Shown: positions 54,665-64,000 of the stretch, in pieces
How the letters are laid out: every line of letters starts with the position of its first letter
How positions within the stretch are numbered: the first letter of the stretch is position 1
Source: Cymbomonas tetramitiformis
Taxonomy: Eukaryota; Chlorophyta; Pyramimonadophyceae; Pyramimonadales; Pyramimonadaceae
DNA length: 64,000 nucleotides
NCBI GenBank assembly: GCA_001247695.2
Contig: LGRX02027886.1
Span: 1-64,000 of the forward strand
Direction of reading: 5' to 3'
Notes under the pieces: model-generated
What the model saw: only the letters and a program-made list of their open reading frames with translations
Told to the model about the DNA's origin: nothing
Databases searched by the model: none
Translations under genes and position numbers: made by a program

Positions 54665-56526
54665 CCCTACATTCTGGGAAAACCAGAAGACGCGTCTTCT
54701 GAACGTCTTCTGGACGTCTTCTGAACGTCTTCTGAGACGTCTTCTGGGTCCAGAAGACACCCAGAAGACGTCCAGAAGACGTCTTCTGCGCGCATTCTAA
54801 TGTCTACCATCTTCTGGTTTCCAGAAGACGTGCAGAAGATCTTCCGGGAAGACGTCCAGAAGTTATCTTATGGACGTCTTCTGTATGACTTCTGTACATC
54901 TTCTGAATTCCGGAAGATGTCTTCTTGATATCTTTTAGGTGTCTTCTGTACATCTTCCCGGAAGATCTTCTGGACGTCTTCCAGAACTCAGAAGATGGTA
55001 GACACTAGAAGTCGCGTAGAAGACGTCTTCTAGATGTCTTCCGGATATCTTCTGGAACCCAGAAGACGTCTAGAAGACATCTTCCGGAATCCAGAAGATG
55101 TACAGAAGTCATGCAGAAAACGTTCAGAAGATATCTTCGGGACGTCTTCTGGACGTCTTACTATATATATACATATCATTATATAGACATTAGAAGACGT
55201 CCAGAAGATGTCTTCTGGACGTCTTCTGCACATCTTCTGGGATCCAGAAGACGTTCAGAAGACGTCTTCCGGAATCCAGAAGATGTACAGAAGACGTCCA
55301 GAAGACATCTTCTGGACGTCTTCTGTAACTCTACCAAAAGTCAATATACGTATGCGTTCAGGTTACACGCATGCAGTTCGTTGGCAGGATGATACAAATG
55401 GAACAAAGAATAAGGTTTTTTTACAAAGCTATTTATTTACATATTTACAGTTTCAATCATCAGAACCGTCTTCACTGTTACTAGCACTAGAAAGGATTTC
55501 CTTCGCCGGAGACCCCGCTTCGGAGCTGGTGGTTTCGTAGGCCCGATGCAAGTTCTCCTTGAAGATGGGGCGGAGGTGGCTGATGGGAACCACCAGGCCC
55601 CACTTTGACTTGTCCCCGAAGGGGTACGTCTTCTCCTCCATCGCAGTGAGAAGTTGGGACCCGAGGCCACCCGGCCCGGCGATCTTGTCGTTCGCCTTGA
55701 GGCCCTTGCCGTACATCTTCTCCAACCCGACAAAGGCCATTTCCATGCCATTTTGCCAGGCGGACAAGAGCAACGGGGCATACATGATCCCGAGACACCT
55801 TGGGACACTACTGATCCATTCATCCTGGCGGCTCAAATTGAGCACCAAGTTGTAATCAAGAAACATCCTGTGATGAAGACGGCGGTGGTATTTGATTTAA
55901 AGGCTGACTTTTTCGAGTGCATCGACGATGATGGTTCACGACCGAAAGGTGCAAGACGCAAGAGGCGATCATGATAATACGCCGGGCATCGTACTTAGTG
56001 GTTTGTATGTTGAATAGATGCAATCGTACATGTATGTGTAGATAGACCTATCAATTAACTTAGCCGTATATTATGTATCATAGCAACAGAGCATGATGAC
56101 AACCCTGAAGTTGTTAGGAAGATACCTGGAATGTCTTCCGCATGTCTTCCGTGCGCCTTCTGAATGTCTTCTGTGATTACGCGACTAGTGTACGTGTGGT
56201 ATGAAGTAGCTATGTGGCCAAATTGCATAATCATCACATATGTGTCGATGACACATGTCAGAATGTATTCTGACCCAGAAGACATTCGGAACATCTTCCG
56301 GGAAGACTGCCCTTTGCATGTCTTCCGGGAAGATGTCTTCCGAAATCCGGAAGACATTCCGCACATCTCCGGCACGTCTTCCCCGAAGAGTGTCTTCTGG
56401 TTTCCAGAAGACGTTCCCATCAGAAGACGTCTTCTGGAAACCAGAAGACATCATTTCTACGAAGACGTCTATAAGATGTTCAGAAGACGTCTTCTAGACG
56501 TCTTCTGATTTTCCCAGAATGTAGGG
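54665..56526. mobile_element. TIR DNA transposon with GAAGAC palindrome arrays and TCA target duplication
   Basis: A perfect 18 bp terminal inverted repeat CCCTACATTCTGGGAAAA bounds 1,862 bp, with TCA on both sides (54662-54664 and 56527-56529). The left 650 bp is an array of CAGAAGACGTCTTCTG-type palindromes, and the right 400 bp carries the same words. A small minus-strand gene sits between. Three-base duplications and long sub-terminal repeat arrays are known from CACTA-like and related superfamilies. The class assignment is inference, since no transposase is recognised. Confidence 0.8.
55453..55880 (-). CDS. Small unrecognised gene inside the TIR element
   Basis: 137 codons from ATG at 55866 to a stop at 55453, closely preceded by a CACAG acceptor at about 55868-55872, so this may be a last exon. 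The peptide is ordinary in composition, with a mixed helical core (APLLLSAWQNGMEMAFVGLE), a loop (KIAGPGGLGSQLLTAMEEKT) and an acidic C-terminal tail (SASNSEDGSDD). It has no catalytic motif that I know. It may be element-encoded or captured host sequence. Frames in the same region on the plus strand are shadows. Confidence 0.6.
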
Positions 56527-56752
56527 TCACCCCCTTCATGACACCACCTCACCCCGAAGGTGTGAGGTCACAGGCAGGATGCAGCAATTCACCCTAGGTC
56601 CTAGCTAGTACACAAATGTTACTTGGCCCAATGGGACCTTTCCAGTCCATCTAGAAGTGGCGGATCCCCGCGTGGGCGATGGCTAAGCAACTGCCTACAG
56701 CAAGCTAGAAGTGTTAGGTCAATCACGGCTCTGGCGATGTGCTGCCGATTGG

Positions 56753-57620
56753 TCAATCCAAGTCAGTGGTACCACCGGAACCCTGCACCTTCGGAGTCCA
56801 ATACTTCGGCGGGGCAAAGGCAGGCCACTGCTCGTCGTCACTGCCGTCGATGGATGCCGCAGCATTGAGCGCCGTGCCGTCAGGCGAGGCGGGCGGCGAC
56901 ACATCCTCAGCAGAGTCTGAAGAGTCAGGGTTCGCACGGTGATCGAGGATTTCTTTCTCCGGCTCCTCCACAGCGGCAGGCTGAGGGTCGTCGGGCAACC
57001 GGGTGTGCATGGCCACCGCAGAAGACGGCTTTCCCACGGCCGCCTTAGCAGAGGCGGCAGGTGGTGCAGCCGGGGCGGCGATCGAGCCGGGAGGAGCAGG
57101 GCGTGCGGACGCCTTCATTCCTGCAGTTGGCGCACGCCCAGCGCAAAGGACTCCGCGCATGCATGAGTGCACACCCCCTTGGTGTCGGGGTGTGCATCAG
57201 TGAGGCCCCACATGCGGAAACAGGTCATACACGGAAACCCCGTGCCTGACCACCTGCGGAAGAGCGCGTTGGGCGCATCGGCCACCCATTCCCCCTTCAG
57301 GGGTACAGCGGAGCGGGGTTCGCCAAAGGCGCAAATGCGGGCGTCAGGGTGCTTACGCCGAGTGTAACCCAAGGCGAGGGGCGGCTCCGCCGGCGGAGGC
57401 GGCGGACGATCGGAGAGGACGGCGTGCTTGGCCTCGTCCTCCATGCCGTGCGAATGCGCAGACACAGACTCGCGAATGAAAATGCGGCACCTGCACGCAA
57501 CTCACGCAACACCACCAGATACAGAGGGGCGGTGTGGGGTGAGGCCTTGGCGGAGTCCGCCAGGACGTCGTGCCACAGGTCCTGCATACGCTTGGAGTCG
57601 GGGTACTTGTTAATCTTCAT
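56753..57620 (-). pseudogene. Frameshifted minus-strand gene with a zinc-binding motif, perhaps Gag-like
   Basis: Three overlapping minus-strand frames form one protein. MKINKYPDSKRMQDLWHDVL is followed by PLYLVVLRELRAGA (57620-57470). A central part then carries FPCMTCFRMWGLTDAHPD and VCTHAC (57465-57115), a plausible Cys-Cys-His-Cys site. Last comes a Pro/Ala-rich region ending in an acidic tail (NPDSSDSAEDVSPPASPDG) and a stop at 56753. Two indels break it. The 5' end abuts the LINE at about 57628, so the LINE may have cut off upstream sequence. Confidence 0.5.
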
Positions 57621-57629
57621 GTGCTTGTT

Positions 57630-59080
57630 TTAGAGATAGGTGACAAAAACTGTACTATTACCCCAAATCAGCGGGTGTCGGGTGGAAATTACATGTCATA
57701 TCAAGAGCATGTCGAGAAGAATAAGCATCTTCTAACTTATTTCAACAATGACAAATGTTCCCTCAATGAACTGATCATGGACCGAAACCCAAACACAGAA
57801 GTTTTCACACATGTTATATCCAAAAACTCAAAAGCAAAGCTCACTCATATCATGGCAAACTCTACTATGGCAGAGATGACAGTTAAATCTGGTTGGACGG
57901 AGGAAAACCCTTATATCATCTCCGACCACGGGATAGTATGGGCTGAATTTAAGCTCCCTCAAAACGACATCAAACCTGAGATAACTTCAGATGCAATTTT
58001 GCCAACACCTAGATTTAATGGTGCCAAGGAAACCACACATGATGAGTACCCAGGTTACCCAATCAGAATGACAAACAAAAACACGGATACAAAAAGGAAA
58101 ATAAACAAGAAAGATATTGTAGGTCTCCTTGAAGCAAACGGATACAGCACAAATGAACTTGTGCACGCGTGCATCAATAAAAACAAAGCGAGAGACGCTA
58201 TCAGCACCATCAAGGGTGACACCACTGATCTTGATCTTAAACGGGATAATACTGACGGCAGCCCCATAACAGTGAGTAAGCTCATAGCTAAAAATAAAGA
58301 GACAGACAACATAGAACAATGTTTAAAATGGCACAACAAACCCAAGGAATGGTGGATTCACCTTAACAGCCCATGGCATGCAGCTCATTTACTCTCTAGA
58401 GGAAAGGGGATGCCAGAAGGTGGTCTCAACTTAGGCCATAACGACAACGATAACATCTGGCATATAGGTTCGCCACACCTACTAAATAAGAAAGATGTAA
58501 ATGCCTATCTCAAACGACACCTTTCATTCAGCTCACTGGAAGTTAAGAAAATCACGAAATCCAGCACAGATGATCACATGACCAGCTGGGATATTCTTCT
58601 ACAACCCCACATGCCTGCTAAATTCTGGAACCTGTACGGATCTGAGATGCATTCGGGAAAAAATAGACTGTACCACTCATTTATTCCAATACGCTACAGG
58701 CTGGGTGTCCTACACTGAGAGACTACATAGCACACTTGAAATGGATAATGGATTGGAAGCAGCTAGAAACGGCGGCACTGGCCTTAAGGAAATGCACCCT
58801 GACGCGACATGGGATACCCTGCACAAATTGGCACATCAGGCGGCAAGTGACGCCTTTGGCACCAAGAATCTGAATAAAACTGGGAGGTCAGAAAAACCAT
58901 CAGCAGTATCTAACTATATATACAAATGGCCAAACACAGTACGCCGCACCATCAAATATTTGGATACAAGAACCCATGTTAACAACATTCCGAAGCAAGC
59001 CAAAAAGGCTGCCCGCACTCTACCGTTTACCGCGCTTCAACCCAAACTCAATGAAACAGCAGCCATTACGATTGCATGAA
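57630..59080 (+). pseudogene. LINE endonuclease C-terminus and linker
   Basis: The frame to 58718 contains the end of the endonuclease, with Asp and His of SDH intact, followed by a Lys-rich linker. The LINE peptide changes frame near 58690 (QYATGWVSYTERLHSTLE) and runs on to 59079. Another change near 59070 leads into the RT frame (ENYVIIRNAFQKSRDTDIER). The ATG at 57570 lies in the neighbouring sequence and is not a natural start. Confidence 0.75.
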
Positions 59081-62000
59081 AATTATGTAATAATCAGAAA
59101 TGCTTTTCAAAAAAGCAGAGACACCGACATTGAACGACGCAAACTTCGAGAAAAAGAAGCCTTGCAGCATCTTTTCTCAACTAAGCTTTCGAGGTTTCTA
59201 GACACAGTCATGGGAAAGATGAAACCTACTGAAAAAGGTGCAGCCGCTACCCCAGGTAGTGATGGAAAGATACCTGAGACAAAGACAGAAAGACTAAACA
59301 CAACACTAGATGAATACAAAAATAAAAAATTATTTTCTACTAACCCGAATGAGCCAGATGAACTCCCACAGTGGCTCACTGACATTCTCAAGGATAGCCC
59401 TAAAATCCCCGATACGGCCGCTGCGAGACTACTGACAGAAATCACGCACAAAGAACTTCAACAAGCATACTCGGACTGTGGCATCTCCACAGCACCAGGA
59501 CCCTCAGGAATGAGATACTCGCAGTGGATCAAGGGCCCAGAGAATTTTCAAGAAGTTACTGTCTCACTTCTTAACCACATTCTTATAACTGGGAGATTTC
59601 CTAAGAGTGCAAAATCTGGAGTCATCCTTCCAATCCCTAAAAACCCCTCTGCACCATGAACAATAGATAATTCTAGACCTCTCACAATGTTGGAAACGGG
59701 TCTTAAACTATTTAACACAATAATTGCTAACCGTCTCAAAACAATACTTGACACCCACCCCATTCTCTTTCCCATCCAAGATGCCTTTCTTCCGAATAAA
59801 AACATAGATGACTCACTCCAAATTTTGAATGAAGTAATATCGGATGCCAATAGATACGACAAAGACCTCCACGTAGTTTACCTGGACCTCAAACAAGCAT
59901 TTGACAGAGCTGAATTCTGGATGAGCAATTTAGCGCTCAGAAAGTTAGGACTCCCGTCACAAATAATTAACATCATCTCAGACATCACCAATGATGCCTC
60001 TAGAATGGTACTCACTGAAGAAGGCCTCACAGATGAATGGTCCCTCGAATGTGGAGTTCCTCAGGGAGAAGTTTTGAGCCCACTAAGGTTTGTAGCCATT
60101 ATGGACATTCTGGCAATTTGGTTAGCAAAAAGAGCAAACGGTGTAAACCCGACAGGAACCACATATGGATATGAACTGAACTCGGAACGCCATAGACCAG
60201 ACAAACCAGGAAATAATGTTATTCCTCCCTCCCAAAACCTATTAGAAAAGGACACCACTTTAAATATCTTTGCACGGTTCTTCTGTGATGGCATCATTCT
60301 CGTGGGGAAAACTAAAGACGAAGTTCAAGACATGCTAGGTATAGTTAATGAATTTATGAGCTTCATCGGTATTCCCATCAATGTTAAGAAATCCAAATAC
60401 TCTTACAGAAAGCGCATCAAACCTCAGGGCAAAACGGTAACGCGATATGACCCGTCCGATGATTTACTTATCTCAGGGGGTCATCTGGAGCCCAATACAA
60501 ATGACTCAAGTCCTTCCATTGATTCGAAATGGATACCCCCTGAGTCACCAGAATTCCTCGATTTCTCCAACAGCAAAGAGGTAAACAGATATCTCGGAGT
60601 ATGGTTCGCACTAAATGGGGAATGGGACAAACAGGCGGAAATCCTTATCGACAGACTTAAATCTACCCTAATATCCATCCAACTGCAACACATGACTCTA
60701 CACCAGCTAAGATATGTTATAAATGCGGTTGTAGTACCGAGGATGGCATACCCCCTTAAAGTTACCTCAGCAATTGCCAACTCCTCAAAGAATGTCGCAA
60801 TTGAATTAGACAAAATGATAGCTTCGTTTATAATTAAATATTTGGGCTGCCCAGTTGACACCAATCACCAAATAATCTGGACAGCAGTCTGCCAAGGCGG
60901 GTACGGTATTGATAGTGTCTTTGATATTGTAACCGCGACGTGTATTACTGAAACTATGAACACCCTGTGTTCTGCAGATGAACACGAATATTGGCAACAC
61001 AACCACACGGACCGTATCACTGATCCCCACCTCATCTCACTATACCGTAGAAACAGCAATCTATGGCTTAAAATAATAATTCAAAACATGAACAACGAAA
61101 TGGGTAAAAATGCCATCTCGGGCTTCCCCTTATCACACTATGCAACCTACAGTCACACAAAAGACAAACGCTTTAACTGGTTTAGGCGTACAGGTCACAT
61201 TATGGCAAAACTTGGATATGCTATCGACTCTAAAAATTACCCTGAAAATGAAGCGGGTGAAACCACATTAATCACCACCCTTCCCAGACAACTTTACATG
61301 TCAAGGAATGTTACCTCCGCAATACAAAAATACAACCTCAAGCACACAGGTTCCTTTCTGACTCCCTGCGGTGGAATGTTAAAAAACTGGCAAGAAAGTA
61401 AAGGTTTCTTCAGGCTGAACGGTAATAGACCTCCTGGATGGCTAACCGAAATCGAAAAGGAAATGCTTCAAAACCCTGTGGATTTGGACCCACAGGCCAG
61501 ATATGTCAAGAAACAATATAGAGACAGCATAGTACCCCCCGACACGGGTGAATTTCATTGGAAAGGAAATGGTGACCGAAATTCCATCTCTCTTATTCAC
61601 ATTACCAATATTGACTTAGAGGCCATGTCAATACAATATACAGAATACAGTAACAATGCCATAAACCCCAATGTCTTTATCAGAATCGAAGGTACCAACA
61701 GTTTTCAATACGACTTTGAATATAGCATCACCAATGACGGTTGCATCCTAATTCCATCAGGTTCTATTTTCGAATATAATGACCATATGGACCCGCCCTC
61801 TTCTGTCCTTGCTACAGTCAGTGATATTAACTCACACTATGATTACATCTCGGACAGACAGTATGAGACCATTATTGCCAGAATGAAAAACAAAACTGCG
61901 GAGGAAGAAAGTGAATACAGCTGCCCTAGCGACTCGGAAGAAGAATCCACCCCCAACGCCGAAAAGAGCAAACAAATGGAAGATTATGATATGGCAAGCG

Positions 62001-62716
62001 ATGGCTCTCTATTTGCTGGAAAGAAAACAGCATGCAGTGGTGCAGCATATGCCATAAAAAACTTTGACAACGGGATGCCACTTGTTCGGAAGATGAATAT
62101 CCCCCCCTCAAGAACTTTCTCCGCATCGGGGCTTCTTATTAAGGAAGATATCCAAACCCCGAGTAGCACATCTGCTGAAATTGCGGGACTGAGATTTCTA
62201 CTCACAGAACAAAAAGAGAAACTCCTCAAATCTATTACTCCAATGGTACATGCCATTGACTCCATGGCAGCAATATCTGCTGTAAAAAAGGATGGCAGGT
62301 CCATGAGTGCTCGAGACAAATTACGTGAAGCTAATCGCAGAGATGTGCAGGCTGTTCGCCTACTGTTAGAAGAACTTGGTTTTTATAGTGAAGGAGACCA
62401 CAGCAAAATCATCCTCAAATGGATTAGGGGTCACAATAATGACAAAGTCCATGACAGAGTGGACCGTACTGCTAAAAGAGCCTCATTCAGAGGGGGCTGT
62501 CTAGACATCTCCCGCTACGACCCTGCCGAGGAACTACCCTTCTCGTTATTCTTTTATGAGGTCCCTATCTTAGGCGATATCCGTAGTCACATTAGAAGAA
62601 TTCAACGTCTCTCACACTATCATAATTGGAGAACTCTACAGTCTCAAGGGAAGTACTTGAGAATGCTCAACGAGAATAACACCGCCCCCACTACAGTAAA
62701 GATATTTCCAAAATAA
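59080..62716 (+). pseudogene. LINE reverse transcriptase and RNase H, inactivated
   Basis: One frame from about 59080 to 62716, interrupted only by TGA at 59657-59659, where a Trp codon is expected (after IPKNPSAP). RT motifs: SGMRYSQWIKGPENF, RPLTMLETGLKLFN, VYLDLKQAFDRAEFW, GVPQGEVLSPLRF. The catalytic box reads FCDG (60281-60292) instead of the usual two aspartates, so polymerase activity is lost. RNase H keeps ASDGS (Asp at 62000), SAEIAGLRFL, HAIDSMAAI and IRGHNNDKVHDRVDRTAKR. The stop at 62714 results from one missing A in CCAAAATAA; the LINE peptide continues one frame away (ITPKAFTASRSRELLGLQ). Confidence 0.85.
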
Positions 62717-62789
62717 CACCTAAAGCTTTCACCGCTTCTAGAAGCAGAGAACTCCTGGGTCTCCAAGCCTCTCCAGCACGTTTATTTAA

Positions 62790-63335
62790 CCCTTAAACCG
62801 TTTCCTGGGTCATATATGACCCAAGGGTACCTAAAATTGATGTATGAAGCCGTCTAAAATCCAAAAATGCTTTTGAAAACAGTTTTGAAAAGGTCTCCCT
62901 TATGCGCATCAAACTGCGTGCCCAATGTCCCTCAAAACTGTCGCATGCTTCCAAGCTCGAATGATGAAGAGTGTGAAAATCGTTTAACACAGCACACGGT
63001 TATGGTTTGCGCGTATAAATACGCATGCTCAACCCTATTTAGGTCATGTTACATCTTCAACACATAGCTAGGCGTTATGCAAAACATGCTAGGGTCATGA
63101 TTAGGGTTTACACGGGGCAGTGGATACGCATTCAGCGCCGCAGTGCGTGAGATATACATTCATTGGTGACATCGCATTTTCACTCGATGCTCAATTTTGA
63201 ACAATGCAGTACGATGCGCCTTTGAAATACGTTTCAAGTGGTATGCTCAAAACGCAAATCGGCCTTCGTATGCGGCGGATATATGGAAAACACTGACTTC
63301 AACCAAAACCAAAAATAGTTATGACGGTTTAGGGG
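62790..63335. mobile_element. piggyBac-like MITE inserted at TTAA in the LINE
   Basis: 546 bp with ends CCCTTAAACCGT and ACGGTTTAGGGG, flanked by TTAA at 62786-62789 and 63336-63339. CCC...GGG ends with a TTAA duplication are the mark of piggyBac-type insertion. A GGGTCATATATGACCC palindrome lies 15 bp inside the left end. Removing the element together with one TTAA joins SPARLF to KLGEIGTENCPYC in one frame, so the insertion is precise. No transposase is encoded. The short frame starting at 63197 lies partly in the MITE. Confidence 0.9.
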
Positions 63336-63339
63336 TTAA

Positions 63340-64000
63340 ACTGGGGGAAATCGGGACTGAAAACTGCCCCTACTGCCAACAGAATACAAAATGCACCTTC
63401 GAACACATCCAACTTGAATGCTCAGGACATAATAATATTGCATAATCTTAGAACAACCCAAGATGTCGAACTAAGGAAAATCATTGCTGAAGAAATCTCA
63501 GAAAAGCCCAAACTACTAAACCCTGGAAAAGGTACCACATACATCAAAACAGAGCCATCGAAACTTTTTCCACTTGCTGACCTTAGACAGGAAATGAAGG
63601 AGGAATTATACTTACACGCTCTCCCGGAAGCTAGCATGTACCGACCATCAAGTTCAAAAAAGAATACCATTGCTGTGGCCGCTAAACCTGAAGTGGACCA
63701 TGTCACGGGGACAATTAAATATCCCGAACTCCAATATGTCCAGAAGAAAGAGTTTTGGAAACTTTTGGCCTGGCACCGCCTTTCCAACAAAGCAGTTCCA
63801 TGCTCACTTGCGGAGTACTCGAATAGGGCACACGATATTCACGAAGCACTCAATGCATGTAAGTTTGACTCGGGGGATCCTAAAAACTGCTACGCAATCA
63901 GAAGAAGCCTCTTAGATATTTTGGTGGATGACAGGAACCTTGACAAAAACGGCTGTGAACTTTTCTCCAACCCACTAAATGCCCACCCTAGAATTCACTC
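63340..64000 (+). pseudogene. LINE C-terminal zinc motif and downstream region (partial)
   Basis: NCPYCQQNTKCTFEHIQLEC gives a Cys-Cys-His-Cys motif as found at the C-terminus of several LINE polyproteins. After a frame change near 63425 a frame without stops continues to the window end (LRTTQDVELRKIIAEEISEK, FWKLLAWHRLSNKAVPC, CYAIRRSLLDILVDD). The function of this last region is unknown. The polyprotein ends outside the window. Confidence 0.75.

Larger units (their letters stand above)
57628..64000 (+). mobile_element. 5'-truncated, inactivated LINE retrotransposon (continues past the window)
   Basis: Plus-strand order: end of an APE-type endonuclease (GDKN near 57639, SDHGIVWAEF near 57921), linker, reverse transcriptase, RNase H, CCHC-type cysteine motif and a long C-terminal region still open at 64000. 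It starts inside the endonuclease, as 5'-truncated LINEs do. Defects: frame changes near 58690, 59070, 62710 and 63425, an in-frame TGA at 59657, a changed RT active site and a MITE insertion at 62790. RNase H plus endonuclease suggests an I-like clade, by inference. Confidence 0.88.

Noticed and set aside
54660..55330. CRISPR-like array of regularly spaced repeats
   Set aside because: Units are palindromic, of variable spacing and without unique spacers; the sequence is eukaryotic transposon DNA.

Overview
This is a eukaryotic nuclear window. Genes are interrupted by GT-AG introns whose phases can be checked exon by exon, intergenic DNA is repeat-rich, and the mobile elements are of eukaryotic classes (Helitron, tyrosine-recombinase retrotransposon, LINE, TTAA-flanked MITEs, a TIR DNA transposon). 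The mixture suits a repeat-rich unicellular alga, perhaps a prasinophyte-type green alga. That placement is inference; no rRNA or organelle marker is present to confirm it.

Layout. 1-10.7 kb: nested duplications of the 5' part of a giant Helitron-like gene, including two adjacent 2,414 bp units, plus 122 bp satellites and GTGACAC minisatellites. 9.5-18.5 kb: a single 3,017-codon Helitron Rep/helicase ORF with two cysteine-protease-like domains at its C-terminus. 18.5-21.6 kb: a spliced gene of unknown family whose first ATG overlaps the Helitron stop codon. 22.6-23.5 kb: two adjacent foldback MITEs with TTAA at both ends of each. 23.7-23.9 kb: the last exon of a minus-strand gene.

25.4-38.9 kb, possibly to 43.9 kb: a GC-richer, many-exon plus-strand gene coding for a lipid-transfer tether of the extended-synaptotagmin type. 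It has an SMP domain, two C2 domains and, probably, a PH domain. An intron of the second C2 domain holds a 5.0 kb tyrosine-recombinase retrotransposon (31,685-36,702) of the DIRS/Ngaro/PAT class with A1-ORFs-B1-A2-B2 split direct repeats. It encodes Gag, RT, RNase H, a methyltransferase-like domain and a Tudor-like/tyrosine recombinase. The C2 exons join in frame across it.

39-57.6 kb is accessory DNA with few certain genes. It contains degenerate minus-strand coding pieces, several minisatellites, a palindromic CAGGGCCTG satellite between short inverted repeats, and a 1.86 kb element with perfect 18 bp TIRs, a TCA duplication, arrays of GAAGAC/GTCTTC palindromes and a small minus-strand gene. 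57.63 kb to the window end is a 5'-truncated LINE (endonuclease, RT, RNase H, CCHC-type zinc motif). It is dead through frameshifts, an in-frame TGA and a mutated RT active site, and a 546 bp piggyBac-like MITE has inserted in it at TTAA.

The strongest candidates for something undescribed are the Helitron with paired cysteine-protease domains plus its overlapping spliced neighbour, the GAAGAC-palindrome transposon with its captive gene, and the Tudor-tyrosine recombinase fusion.
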